Of a stretch of DNA of 64,000 bases, positions 1 through 12,929 are shown piece by piece (within the stretch, counting starts at the first letter, position 1; every line of letters starts with the position of its first letter). Under the pieces are notes generated by a model that was not told the DNA's origin, did not search any database, and saw nothing but the letters and a program-made list of their open reading frames with translations. The translations under genes and the position numbers were made by a program. Origin of the DNA: Rhododendron vialii (Eukaryota > Streptophyta > Magnoliopsida > Ericales > Ericaceae); contig NC_080562.1 in assembly GCF_030253575.1 (NCBI RefSeq), positions 31,265,852 through 31,329,851 of the forward strand, given 5' to 3'.

Positions 1-2690
1 TGGTTTCCTCAACTCCACGGTGCTCCCACAGAACTCCTACCAGCTTGATCATCTTGTTTCGGATGACCTTCTCACTTCAGTCATGAATCTCTATTGGTTC
101 CTCTTCGTACGTTACATCTTCGTCCAAGGTGATGTCATTCCAATTTAGGACATGTGTGGGCAATGCGAGATACTTGCGGAGCATTGAAACGTGGAACACG
201 TTATGTGCTCTATCTAGCTAAGGCGACAGTGCTAGACGATACGCAACCTTTCCGATCTTTTCCAAAATGTCAAAAGGTCCGATGTAGCATAGAGACAGCT
301 TCCCCTTCTTCCCGAATCTGATAACTCCTTTCTTTAGTTTGATCTTCAAGAACACATGGTCTCCTACTTCAAAGGATAGAGGTCAGCTCCTCTTATTAGC
401 ATAACTTTTATGTTGACTCTGAGCGGTCTGGATCCTTTGTCTGATGGTCTTTATCTTTTTTGTGGTATCCCTCACTATTTCGGGTCCAATCAATCTTGTT
501 TCTCCGGCGTTTGTCTAGCAGACTGGCGATCGACTAGGTCATCCGTATAAGGCCTCGTAGGGTGCCATCTCGATACTTGCCTGGTAGCTGTTGTTGTAAG
601 CGAACTCCACCAACATCAAGTGCTGCTCCCAGTTTTCGAAAAAATCCAAGGCACAAGCTCTCAACATGTCTTCCAGCGTCTGTATTGTCCTCTCCGTTTG
701 TCCATCTGCCTGTGGGTGGAAGGCCGTACTAAGCCTTACATATGTACCCATTGGCTTCTGTAGTCCCTTCCAGAAATGTGACACAAAACGTGGGTCCCTG
801 TCTAATACTATTGAAACAGGTACTCTATGTAGGCGCACAATCTCTCGAATATACAGCAGGCTCACATTCTCTATGTTCTCTGTCATCTTGACTGGTAGAA
901 AATGCGCCGACTTGGTGAGTCGATCCACAACTATCCAAATAACAGTGTTTGACTTGGCGGATCTTGGCAGTCCAGTCACAAAATCCATCGAAATATGCTC
1001 CCACTTCCAGGTCGGAATCGGTAATGGTTGAAGATCTCCTCCAGGTTTCTGGTGTTTAGCCTTGACTTGCTGACACACTAGACAAGTAGACACAAACTGG
1101 GCCACCTCCTTCTTCATTCCTTCCCACCAATATGTCCTTCGCAGATCATCTTTGTACCGCCAAGGTGAACTGCAAAGTTTGAATGAATGGTGAGCTTCTC
1201 GGAGTACGGCTTCTCGAAGAGTTCCATTGTTAGGTTCAAACACCTTTCCCTTGAACCTCAGGCTATTATCATTCTCGATCGTCCATCCAGGTAGTGCCTT
1301 CCCCTCTCAGATTCGAGATTGTATGAACTCGCAATCTTGCTCAATGGTCTGTGCTAGTAGGATCTCTCAGTGGAGTGCTTGTTCAGCAACAAGAGCATAC
1401 AGACGTGCGTTCTCATTCCCTGACGATGGTCGCAAGTTGAATTCGTTGAGGGTATCCACCATTTCCCACTCATTGGTGGCAGTCTTGACTTTTTGTGCCG
1501 TCTTTTTGGATAAGAGAGTCAACCACCACGTTGGCTTTACCGGGATGATAAGACATTGTAAACTTGTAGTCCTCCAAATACTTCATCCATCAACGTTGTC
1601 TTAGGTTTAGCTCCTTCGGTGTGAACAGATACTTGAGGCTCTTGTGGTCGGTGAACCCCACAGATAGTAACGCCAGGACTTGAGAACGAATACTACTGCA
1701 GCCAATTCTAAGTCATGAGTGGGGTAATTCTTCTCGTGCGGTCGAAGTTGTCAAGATCCATAGGCTACAACTTTTCCATTCTGCATTAGCACGCATCCCA
1801 AACCATCCCTTGACGCATCGTAGTAGACTGTATAACCTACACCCCGCTCGGGAATGATAAGTATCGGTGCACTGGTCAGCCTCTTTTTTAGCTCCTTAAA
1901 GGATTTCTCACAGGCTTCGTTCCAATCCGGCTTCACTCCTTTCTGAGTTAGTCTCGTCATTGGCTTGGCAAGGGTTGAGAAGTCTTGAAGGAATCTTCTG
2001 ATTTCAAACACTAAGGTTGGTCGCTTCCAGTTCAGCACTGCTTCGACCTTCCTGTCATCCACCGCGATTCTGTCCTTGGATACCACATGCCCCAAGAATT
2101 TAACCACTTCTAACCAAAACTCGCATTTACTTGCTTTGGCATAGAGTTGGCTATCTCGGAGAACTTATAGTACTATCCGAAGGTGTCCCTCGTGCTCCTC
2201 CTTACTGGCGGAGTAATTCAAGATGTCGTCAATGAACACCACTACAAATTTGTCCAAGTAGGGCTGAAAGATCTTGTTCATGAGACAAATGAATACCGCT
2301 GGAGCATTGGTTAGTCCGAACGGCATCACTACAAACTTGTAGTGTCCACATATCTGGTGCAGAAGGTTGTCTTGGCAATATCTTCGTCCTGGATCCTTAG
2401 TTGATGATAGCCTCAACGGAGATCGATTTTCGAGAAGCAAGTTACTCCTCTCAATAGATCAAGCAGGTCATCGATCCTTGGCAACGAATACTGGTTCTTG
2501 ATTGTAACCTGATTCAGCTTTCTGTAGTCGATGCAGAGCCGTAAGATTCCTTCTTTCTTTTTCACAAATAGTGCCGGTGCTCCCCAGGGTGACGTACTTG
2601 GTCTGATAAATCCTTTATCCAACAGTTCATGCAATTGGGTCTTGAGCTCCCTTAGCTTGGCAGGGGCCATCCAGTATGGCGCCATAGAAA

Positions 2691-3313
2691 TAGGGCTGTA
2701 AACGAACCGAATCAAGCCGAACCCTGTTAAGTTCGGCTTGGGTTCGTTAAGGTATGAGTTCGGCTCGAGTTTGATTCGAGCTTGAACAACTTGGCTCGAG
2801 TTCGGCTCGTTAAAATTTTTCAAGGCTCGGGTTCGGCTCGGTTGGGTTCATTAAGATACTAGTCTGGCTCGAGTTCAGCTCGGGTTCGATTCAAACTTGA
2901 ACATCTTGGCGCAAGTCTCGTTAAACTCAAATGAATCAAGCCGAGCCGAATCTAAGCTCGAATTGAGCTCGTCAAGACTCAGGTTTGGTTCAGCTCAGCT
3001 CATTAAACTCAAGCGAACCCAAACTCTCTCATTGATCGTATAGAATTTGGGAGAAATAAAGTATTGAATTATATATACAACCTTAAAAAATTTTACATCT
3101 ACAAATAGACCCCTATTGATTTATTAATTAAGTATAGGTACGCGAACCTGACCGAGCCGAATACCGTTAGGCTCAGGTTCGGCTCATTTACAGAACGAGC
3201 CTAGAATTGAGTAACAGGTTCAGTTCGTTTAGCAGACGAATCGAACTCGAATGAGCTCTTGCCGAACCGAGCCTCGAACAGTTCGCGAATGGCTCAATTC
3301 ATTTACAGCCCTA
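2691..3313. mobile_element. hAT-type MITE, copy 1
   Basis: A 623-bp non-coding element has terminal inverted repeats TAGGGCTGTAAACGAA and TTCATTTACAGCCCTA (15 of 16 pair). It is flanked by a perfect 8-bp target duplication CATAGAAA (2683-2690 and 3314-3321). The opposite palindrome arm shows the empty site with one copy of that 8-mer near 11144. The interior is full of degenerate GTTCGGCTCG-type repeats on both strands. The 8-bp duplication is the hAT hallmark. Confidence 0.93.
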
Positions 3314-4568
3314 CATAGAAATCGGTGCGGTTCCGAGTTGGAGTTCTATGGTAAAGTCTATCTCTCTCTGGGGGATAAGCCAGGAAGTTCTCAGGGAAAA
3401 CATCAGCGTACTCGCAAACGATGTGTGGTAATCTCAATTCCATCCTGTTGGCTTCTTCCATTTGGAGACTAGCTAGCCATCCCAACAGTTGATTTTGCCA
3501 CTTTGATCTTCTCGTCGTCTGTCTATCCCCTTAAATCAGAAACGAGTCCCATCACGGGTATAAGCCGTTACCATCTTCTAATGGCAATCTATGACAACTC
3601 GATGTGCTGATAGCCAGTCCATCCCCAGGATTATGTCGAAATTCGCCATGTCGATCACTCTAAGGTTGGCTACTTCTAGTTCGCATCCTCTACACATTAG
3701 ACTAACAGCTATACTCCCCCCCAACGGTGATGCTACTTTCATACTCGTACTTAGGGGTTCTGTTTCTAGTGCTAGTGCAGTTACGCAGGTAGTAGATATA
3801 AATGAGTGTGATACTCCAGAGTCAAACAAAGCTTGTACGCAAGTACTGAATAACAGTAGCGTACCTTGGATCATAGACGGATCCGACTCTGTCTCCTCGG
3901 TCTGCAGAGCGAAGGTACGCCCTCTTGTAGCCTGCTGGGTCCCCATAGGCTGCTTCTCATTTCCCTTGTTCTGCCCATTCTGCTGCTGCGATGGGCCCCT
4001 AGAGTTCTGCTTCACAAAACCAGTCTGTTAATTCCTCTGACTCCCAAAGTTCTCATTCCCCTCCCTCTGAGGTTGTGGGCATTCACGGCTGTAGTGGCCC
4101 AAAGTCTTACAGTTGGAACACTTAACTGTCGCCAGGTCCTAACTGCCCCTCTATTGTTTGCCTCGACCAGATGCAACATCCCTTTCGGCCTGGTTGTGCT
4201 GAGGCTGGCTATAGGTTTTGGCAGGATAGGGTCCACGGTTACTGTTGTTGGTTCGGATGGGTCCACCAGAATTGCCCGCGACTTTCTTCCATCGGGCCTT
4301 GAAGTCCATTTCTTCTCTCTCCAGACGGAGAGCACATTGCACCATACGTGGTGAAGTTCTGACCTACAACATCCCTCCTAGCGATGGCCAGGCCCCATTC
4401 GAATCTCCGGGCCTTGGCATCCTCGGATGGTATGCAATTGAGTGCATAACGCGACAGCTCCTCGAACTTAGCCGCATACTGGGTGACAATCATCGTCCCA
4501 CCAATAACAGGCCTCTCCTTTCAGCTGGTAAGTGGCCAGAGCCACACAATCTCCGTCTTGGGTGATTC

Positions 4569-6487
4569 TGTCACGACCCTGACCCGCCCCTTGAGGTCTT
4601 AATCATGACAAATGCCAGTGATTTCTCACTAAAGCCAAATCACAAATCAAATATCATCTAAGCAAACGATAATCAAAAGGGGCTAAACATAACAGTGGAA
4701 GCAAAAGTTAACTTTTATTGATAACAAACCAAAGTCTTACATAGGTTAACAAACCAAAAGGATAAACCTCTCAGAGCTGTGCTTACCTACAAATTTACAA
4801 ACTAAACAAATCATACACAAAGCTAAGTGACCATGAAGCATAACTTCCTTTTCCAAATATACAGCACATCTCAAAAGTAAACACTCTGCCACACTACGCG
4901 TCGCTTCCTGAAAGGTGGAAAAGAAAATACATAAGCCAAAGCTCGTATGAATAATTAATACGCAATTCACATGCTTTCCATGGACAATGATAAAACCATT
5001 TAAAATCGAATCACATTTCATAGCAACATAGCATAGTAATGCACATCCTCTATTCATTTCATGTCTACCAGGCGTCCCCGGTAGTGGATAAGTTAAGACG
5101 TCTTTCGTTATCCGATTTGATAGCCATGTCTTGCTAGCCTTTTAGCACGTGTCCCCTAGCAAGCTGGGACGTGGGAGGATGCCATTAATAGATATAAAAC
5201 ATGTCCACCTTCCATTGATATTCCATGGAGTTCATATCAAATTATAAAACATCATTGAAGCGTAAAGCTTGTAACAAACCATGTGTTTTGGGTATTAATC
5301 ACTCACCTCGATCCACGTGACGACTCGAACTTCCTAGAACATTCAATCAAATGGAAACATGTTTAGACAATACTCAATGATTCTATTTATGCTCAATACA
5401 ATACCCTAAAAGTGTTTAAGTTCAATTCAATCCAAATAAATCATACTCCCTTTCATCTTAAACCCAAAAATATTGAAACCAACGCCAAAAGTTGCACAAC
5501 TACAAGCCCTACGATCAGTAAAAATCCCAGGTTCAAAAACGAGAGGAGATTAACCCAACAATCAAAGGAAAAACAGTTTCGCAACCATTTTCGCACCTAT
5601 CAACCAACCCAGCTTTAGAAATTCACCAAAAATTGTATACTTAACCAAATTAATTGATTCCAACGCCAATCTCTTCTTAACTTAAATATGCACCTCCTGT
5701 AAAAGACCCAAAGCCACCCAAAATGTTCGTCATGCCCAGAAAGTTAAAAGAAGACAGCCACGCACAGATTCGCGCATCCAGCAAACAGCCAGTATTCAAA
5801 AATCCATAACTAATTGTGTGATTATCGGTTTTGCATGATTTTGGTACCGAAATCTTCGTATTGAAACGTACTTTAACTGATATGAAGACACCAAAAATTG
5901 ATTCCTAGCAGAAGGGCTCCCAAAAGACAAATTTCCAAAACCCACGAAATTTTCAGCATATAACAGATTTGTTCAAGACTCAAAATAAATGATCAAACTT
6001 GATTCCCGTACATCAAACTAACACTTAGACATGTAAAGAAGGCAGGAGATCGCTACCTCGAAGGTTGAAATTAAAACCCCAAGAATCTCCAGGCAAAACC
6101 TCTCCCGAAAACACCCCCTCCGAGCTTTCCAACGCGATCAAAGGCTAGAACTCGACTCTAGGGGAAGAATACTCCAAGATCCCTTGGTTAATTTGAGATT
6201 TGGGGAAGAAATTTGATGAGAGAGAGAGAGAGAGAGAGAAGCCGTGGGAGAGATGAGAGAGTGGCGTGGGTGTGTGTTGTGTCTGGCCCGGAAAAGAAAA
6301 GAAATATAGGTGGGGGAAAATTATCCCCTACACACACCTTCACTAATACACCCATGCATATTACACTTGCATCCCGAACTTCTAAATTCTAGCACATTCG
6401 ACATCCGAACTCATTCTCCATTTTATATTACAACTCATGCCTTCATAAAACATAAAGAATTATGGAAATAAAATACGGGTCTCTACA
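4569..6487. mobile_element. Solo LTR inserted in gypsy gag
   Basis: A 1.9-kb unit starts TGTCACGACCCTGACC and ends GGGTCTCTACA, flanked by the 5-bp duplication GATTC (4564-4568 and 6488-6492). The opposite palindrome arm shows the empty site near 9725. There is no internal domain between two LTRs, so this is a solo LTR left by recombination. It includes a GA run near 6222-6239. It is younger than the palindrome. Confidence 0.88.
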
Positions 6488-6759
6488 GATTCCCAAGATT
6501 ATAAGGATAACTTTGACTTCTTTCAGCCATGTTCCTACCACGACAAGGTCAGTATCACCATGAAAGGTTGGCGGTCGGCGTTTACAGAACTCGTTCATGG
6601 CTTGGGTTCAAGGCATAGGTCCGTTGTGGTTTTGGGTTTGACGGTTGGCATTCAAGCGGCTATGAAAGCTTGCATGATTTGGGTCAAGTCCGGGTTTCCG
6701 TTGTTTGCGTTAGAGGGTCCACTGTTATCATGGCCTAATCCGTTGCGTGTGTTCACCAT

Positions 6760-9453
6760 CTACGAGTAAAAATCGAAGGGGATTCAGTTTACTTGCTAAT
6801 CAAATTTTCTTTTGCAAAGGGGTATACTTTCTAATAAATTGAAAGCAACTTACGAAGTAGTATGTAATAGTACTCTTATCTAATAAAACAAGCTTTTCAT
6901 AGATGAGCAAAAGATACAACAGAGGTATAGAGTTCTACTACAATGACAAAAGATGAGCAGGAACACAAGGTGAAATTCTCCTAATACAAGCCACTACATG
7001 GTCCTTTTTGCCTTAGTGTACCACAAGTGCAAACTACAGACTATAAGGGCCTTATTCTAACACTGCTACTACTCTACTGTCAGGGTGGAATGAGTCCGTA
7101 GAACTCTCTCAACTGCTCCATCCACTCCCTCTCCCTTTCTTCGAGCCAATGCTCTCCCCTCCAGCGAAATTGCTCGGCTAGCTCTGTTGAGGTTAGAACG
7201 GGCAACTCCTCAAGCGACTCAAAGCCAAAGTACGGCAAGTCCTTAATGTCAACATCCATGTGCTGGACTTCACTGGTAAAAGGTCTCATCACGACTAGGT
7301 CGTATAGCTGGTAGCCAGTCTCAGGGTCGCGGATGCCTAGGTGAGGCACGGGGATAAAGCTCTCAGGTGCCAGCAAGGCCTTGTCGTACAACAGGTCCGC
7401 TATAGTGGTCAGGGCAGTAGAGGTACGGCTATCTATATCTATAATAAAGAAAATTATATATTGACTTAACAGTGTAGGGTGTAGATCGTACACGAACAGT
7501 AGGCAGGCACAAGGATAAAATTACAAGTGTGCACGTGAACAGTGATCATGTACTAAAAGAAGCATGTAAGAACAAGAAGCAACTGAAATAACCAATCTTT
7601 TATCACTAAATGGAAACGAGTACAGCATAGATAGTCCTACTAGTCAAAGCTTCCTACTGCATCCCTACTATATCAAAGCCTAACCATCGCTAAGCTTTTC
7701 CTAACCAGTATAGAAGATGTCCGAATATCGGATCACAAACATGCCTATGTCCGTCTCATATGGTGGTGGTGGAACATCACCGGAGTCAGGGAGTATATCC
7801 ATAACCTTCAGCTCCTGCTCAGCCACCTCAGGTTCCATCTCCTCCTCAGGCTCTATCTCCCAGTCCTCCGGTCCGATCTGAGGCACATTCTCCTCAAAAT
7901 CCTCCTCTTCCATTGGTTCCTCCTCGGGGTCCTCCTCGAGGTCCACTTCGGCTCCCTCAACCAAAAACTCTGCATCGACTGGGGGTGCTATCTGAACTAG
8001 GACGGGTGCCGCTACGTCTCCATCCTCCTCCTCAGGAAGCGGAATGGCACCATGTTCTTGGTAGAAGTCGTGAGCATAGGGGAAAACATAGGGGAAATAG
8101 GGATATCCTCTACCAAGAGCATGGTGTCATTCCGCTTCCCGAGGATAAGGAGGATGGAGACGAAGCGGCACCCGTCCTAGTTCAGATAGCACCCCCAACC
8201 GATGCGGAGTTTGTGGTTAAAAGAGCCGAAGAAGAACCCGAGGAGCTGAAAGGGGATCCCGAGGAGGAACCAATGGAGGAGGAGGATCCTGAGGAGAATG
8301 TGCCTCAGATTGGACCGGAGGACTGGGAGATAGAGCCTGAGGAGGAGATGGAACCTGAGGTGGCTGAATAGGAGCCGGAGGTTATGGATATACTCCCGGA
8401 CTCGGGTGATATTCCTCCACCACCATACGAGACTGACATAGGCATGTTTGTGATCCGATATTCGGACATCTTCTAGATTGGTTAAGAAAAGCTTAGTGAT
8501 GGTTAGGCTTTGATGAAGTAGGGATGCAGTAGAAAGCTTTGACTAGTAGGACTATCTATGCTGTACTCGTTTCTGTTTAGTAATAAAAGATTGGTTATTT
8601 CATTTGCTACTTGTTCTTATATGCTTCTTTTAGTACATGATCACTGTTCAAGTGCACACTTGAATTTTTATTCTTGTGCCTGCCTACTGTTCGTGTACGG
8701 TCTACACCCTACACTGTTAAGTCTAATATATAATTTTCTTTATTATAGTTATGGCTAGCTGTACCTCAATTGCCCTGACCACCGTAGCGGACCTGTTGTA
8801 CGACAAGGCCCTGCTGGCACCTGAGAGCTTTACCACCATGTCTCGCCTAGGTATCCGCGACCCTGAGACTTGCTACCAGTTATACGACCTAGTCGTGATG
8901 ACACCTCTTACCAATGAAGTCCAGGACATGGATGTTGACACTCAAGACTTACCGTACTTTGGCTCTGAGCCGCTTGAGGAGCTGCCCCTTCTAACTTTAA
9001 CGGAGCTAGCCAAGCAATTTCGCCGGAGGGGAGAGCGTCGGCTCGAAGAAAGGGAGAGGGAGTGGATGGAGCAGTTGAGAGAGTTCTATGAACTCATTCC
9101 ACCCCGACAGTAGAGTAGTAGCAGTGTTAGAATAAGGCCCTGATAGTCTGTGGTTTGCACTTGTGGTACACTAAGGCAAAAAGGACCATGTAGTAGAGTT
9201 ATGTATGACCATTTCGTCGTGGCTTGTATTAGGAGAATTTCACCTTGTGTTCCTGCTCATCTCTTGTCATTGTAGTAGAACTCTATGCCTCTGTTGTATC
9301 TTTTGCTCATCTATGAAAAGCTTGTTTTATTAGATAAGAGTACTGTTACATACTACTTTATAAGTTGCTTTCAATCTATTAGAAAGTATACCCCTTTGCA
9401 AAAGAAAATTTGTTTAGCAAGTAGACTGAATCCCCTTCGATTTTTACTCGTAG
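6760..9453. other. Palindrome core: paired unrecognised ORF relics beside gag
   Basis: Between the two gag starts lie mirror copies of two frames I do not recognise. One is glutamate/proline-rich (7701-7964 minus; about 8107-8371 plus), with the phrases VPQIGPEDWEIEPEEEMEP and PPPPYETDIGMF. The other (7080-7493 minus; 8751-9113 plus) includes LPYFG and an EREREWMEQLREFY stretch that looks helical. They lie in the same orientation as gag and upstream of it, so they could be leader or LTR content of the retroelement, or sequence it picked up. I treat them as part of the fossil. Confidence 0.5.
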
Positions 9454-11394
9454 ATGGTGAACACAAGCAACGGATTAGGCCATGATAACAGTGAACCCTC
9501 TAACGCAAACAACGGAAACCCGGACCTAACCCAAATCATGCAAGCTTTCATGGCCGCCCTGAATGCCAACCGTCAAACCCAAAACCACAACAACGGACCT
9601 ATGACCCGAACCCAAGCCATGAACGAGTTCTGTAAATGCTGACCGCCAACCTTTCATGGTGACACTGACCCTGTCGTGGCAGAAACATGGCTGAAAGAAG
9701 TCAAAGTTATCCTTGGAACCCTGGGAATCACCCAAGACGGAGATTGTGTGGCTCTGGCCACTTACCAGCTAAAAGGAGAAGCCCGTTACTGGTGAGACCC
9801 AATGGAAGCAACCCACATTGTGGCTACTATGACCCTTGCCCAGTTCGAGAGCCTTTTTCTGGACAAATAGTTCCCGACACCACTAAAGCTGGGGAGCAGG
9901 AGTTCATGAGTCTGAAGCAGGGGACGATGACTATCACCCAGTATGCGGCTAAGTTCGAGGAGCTGTCGCGTTATGCACTCAATTGCATACCAACCGAGGA
10001 TGCCAAGGCCCGGAGTGGGGCCTGACCACCGCAAGGAGGGCTGTGGTAGCTCATAACTTCACCACGTATGCTGCAGTGGTGCAATGTGCTCTCCGTCTGG
10101 AGAGAGAAGAAATGGACTTCAAGGCCCGATGGAAGAAAGTTGCGGGCAATTCTGGTGGACCCATCCGAACCAACCAAACTAGCAACAATAGTAACCACAG
10201 ACCCTATCCTACCAAAACCTATAGACAGCCTCAACACAACCAGGCCGAAAGGGATGCTGCATCTGGTCGAGGCGAACAACAGAGGGGCGGTCAGGACCTG
10301 TCGACAGTTAAGTGTTACAACTGTCAGACTATGGCCACTACAACCGCCAATGCCCACAACCTCAGAGGGAGGGGAATGGAAACTTTGGGAGTTAAAGGAA
10401 TCAACAGACTGGTTTTGTGAAGCAGAACTCTAGGGGCCCGTCGCAACAGCAGATTGGGCAGAACAAGGGAAATGGGAAGCAGCCTATGGGGACCCAGCAA
10501 GCTACAGGAGCGCGTATCTTCGCTCTGCAGACCGAGGAGACAAAGTTGGATCCGTCTAAGATCAAGGTACGCTACTGTTATTCAGTTCCTGCATACAAGC
10601 TTTGTTTGACTCTAGAGCATCACACTCATCTATATCTACTGCCTGCGTAACTGCACTAGCACTAGAAACAGAACCCCTAAGTACGAGTATGAAAGTAGCA
10701 ACACCGTTGGGGGGGAGTATAGCTGTTAGTCTAGTGTGTAGAGGATGCGAACTAGAAGTAGCCAACATGAGCCTGACCTGCGACCTTAGAGTGATTGACA
10801 TGGCAGATTTCGACATAATCCTGGGGATGGACTGGCTATCAGCACATCGAGCTGTCATAGACTGCCATTAGAAGATGGTAACGGCTTATACTCCTGATGG
10901 GACTCGTTTCCGATTTAAGGGGGATAGACAGACGACAAATTCGACGACGAGAAGATCAAAGTGGCAGAATCAACTGTTGGGATGGCTAGCTAGTCTCCAA
11001 ATGGAATAAGCCGACAAGATGGAATTGGGATTACCACACATCGTTTGCGAGTATGCGGATGTTTTCCCTGAAGAACTTCCTGGCTTATCCCCAAGAGAGA
11101 GTTAGACTTCACATAGAACTCCAACCCGGAACCGCACCGATTTCTATGGCGCCGTACCGGATGGCCCTTGCAAAGCTAAGGGAGCTCAAGACACAATTGC
11201 ATGAACTGTTGGACAAAGGATTTATCAAACCAAGTACGTCACCCTGGGGAGCACCAGCACTATTTGTGAAAAAGAAATAAGGAACCTTGCGGCTCTGCAT
11301 CGACTACAGAAAGCTAAATCAGGTTACAATCAAGAACCGGTATCCGTTGCCAAGGATTGATGACCTGTTTGATCAATTGAGAGGAGCAATTTGC
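9454..11394 (+). mobile_element. Ty3/gypsy (Tekay/Del-like) fossil, copy B
   Basis: The plus-strand partner of copy A holds gag from 9454 (MVNTSNGLGHDN start), a zinc-knuckle-like tail, the protease region (about 10600-10870, with the DIILGMDWLSAH phrase typical of plant gypsy proteases) and the start of reverse transcriptase. It ends abruptly at 11394 against another LTR. It is broken, with several interruptions. It keeps the uninterrupted sites corresponding to the two insertions in copy A. Confidence 0.85.
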
Positions 11395-12048
11395 TGTAAT
11401 AATGAGCCAGACTCTATTTAGGTTTTCAATAAAAATGTTTATTTAACGTTTCCAAAATTAGGGGCATTACAAAATCATTTGCTAGGAAGAGGACAAGAGT
11501 ACAATCATGGGCTTTTGGATTGACTAGTCTTATTTGGAAAGGTCAACAAGTAATCCAAGTCATCATTGTTAGTACTTTAGGAAGAAATGATGGGATTTGG
11601 TTTCGACTTGTCAAGTGATGTGTGCATATGGCTTATTTGACTAATGCATGGAAGACTAAAAAAATGATGATAATGAGAGATATGGCATAATTCTTGAAAA
11701 GACTACACTTGGAAGAGAAGTGATTACATATTCTAGGGTTAAAAAGGCCCAACTAGGGTTTGGAATTTAACTAGACTTGCCAAGTAGGATTTCTAGCCAA
11801 GAAATGTAATTTTATAAATTTTTTTTTTTTGGTCACCAAGTAAATATACAAGTGTATATATAAGCCCACTTGTCTTTAGAAAATGGCTAGATAGCCCGAT
11901 GCGTAGTAATTCAATTTTTACGAAGAATGAAATTAATTATGACGGACTATTAGAAAGTAAAACGGAATTTATAAAGCAATCCAAGAATTAATTAAAGAAA
12001 TTCAATATTTAACGAAATTTTTATTTACTAAAAATCGGAGTTATTACA
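11395..12048. mobile_element. Solo-LTR-like unit capping gypsy copy B
   Basis: This 654-bp stretch begins TGTAATAATGAGCC and ends GGAGTTATTACA, the TG...CA inverted ends of an LTR. No matching 5-bp duplication flanks it. Its left edge is exactly the point where gypsy copy B loses homology to copy A. Recombination between elements is the simplest reading. Confidence 0.6.
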
Positions 12049-12359
12049 CAAATAATCTCTTTTTACTAAAGAGATTGCAAAACAAAAACACAAGGCCAAT
12101 CTGTCTGCCAATACCACCCAAAACTCTCTTATCATTGCTATTCCGAAGAAAGTTTACACTTATAATACCCCTATCTGCAGTACGTTTATATCTTTTTATA
12201 AGCTTCAACAAAATTTGTCAGATCAAGCTAACAATCATAACACAACTATCTTCACACGCTTTCTCTTTTGAGTGGCGGTGGTAAGGGGAGGTGGACCTGG
12301 TCCAAGACACAGTGCAACAACCGAAGCACATGAAAAGTACACAAGAGTAATCAGAAAAG
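12049..12359. other. AT-rich spacer without recognised gene
   Basis: I see only short unsupported reading frames and no motif I can name. Confidence 0.5.
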
Positions 12360-12735
12360 CAAAACTATTTCTCCATGTTAAAAAACACAAATTTATTGTT
12401 TCCCCAACACAAAATTCTTAATTATGTTTCAGCAAACGACTAAGACAGGAAATGGTTACAGAATTTCTAAAACACCTAGATATGCAATGTGACATGTCTC
12501 TATATAGTTTAAAAAACCTTCATTAAAAATAACCGTATATAACTTCTTCAACTACTCGGGAACATATCACCCCATTGATTGTGTATCATGCAGTACTTAA
12601 ATCACACTGGTGACCAGTAAAGTGAGTGCAATTGGTGCTCTGGAACCCATTTTCAATGAACATAACTAAAAACACAGCAAAGAATATGTAGCTTTTCTCA
12701 GTCAAACCATGCTCAAAACAGTGTATGCTATTTCA
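12360..12735 (+). repeat. Direct repeat T1 (partner of T2)
   Basis: Aligns in the same orientation with 14205-14590, sharing phrases such as TTTCAGCAAA, GACAGGAAA and CCCATTTTCAAT, with moderate divergence. In T2 this sequence directly follows the pseudogene reading frame, so it is probably the gene's 3' part. Here it lies next to an inverted copy of the coding part, which shows a rearrangement. Confidence 0.75.
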
Positions 12736-12929
12736 TAATCTACAAATCCAGCACTATTACTCGATCACAATTTGTGCACCCTATTTCACTACCATGTTCT
12801 ATGGCTAACGGCTTGAAAATGGGCCCCACTGGCCCACAAACTATATCTCTAGATTAGATAGTGCCGCTAAAGCTCGGAGTTGAGCCAATGGTTGTGCATG
12901 TGCTAGCAAAACCGTGGGGTACATTAGTT

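Larger units (their letters stand above)
1..6759 (-). mobile_element. Ty3/gypsy (Tekay/Del-like chromovirus) fossil, copy A
   Basis: Broken LTR-retrotransposon copy read on the minus strand. From its 5' side (high coordinates) come gag starting near 6759, a CCHC-type gag tail and aspartic protease region (about 3580-4350), reverse transcriptase and RNase H (about 1750-3485), and integrase (539-1243) with an HPQADGQTE motif and the phrase WKWEHISMDFVTGLP. Integrase C-terminus and a chromodomain-like stretch (EEPIEI, then VLWEHRGVEET) follow at about 1-520. The chromodomain position and integrase wording fit the Tekay/Del chromovirus lineage. The copy runs off the window before its 3' LTR. A hAT MITE and a solo LTR have inserted into it. 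It is clearly dead, with many breaks, and old enough to have collected two later insertions. Confidence 0.88.
2436..11394. repeat. Large imperfect palindrome of two gypsy 5' halves
   Basis: The stretch 2436-8067 is an inverted copy of 8107-11394, with a spacer of about 39 bases (8068-8106). Going outward from the centre, each arm holds an acidic reading frame, a second small frame (ALTTVADLLYDKALLAPESF), gag, protease region and the start of reverse transcriptase. The left arm is longer only because it also carries a hAT MITE (2691-3313) and a solo LTR (4569-6487). Short aligned stretches differ at very roughly one base in ten. The right arm's homology stops exactly where another LTR begins (11395). 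Confidence 0.85.

Noticed and set aside
3591-4354. Plus-strand ORFs across the gypsy gag and protease region
   Set aside because: Antisense shadows of the retroelement, which clearly reads on the minus strand.
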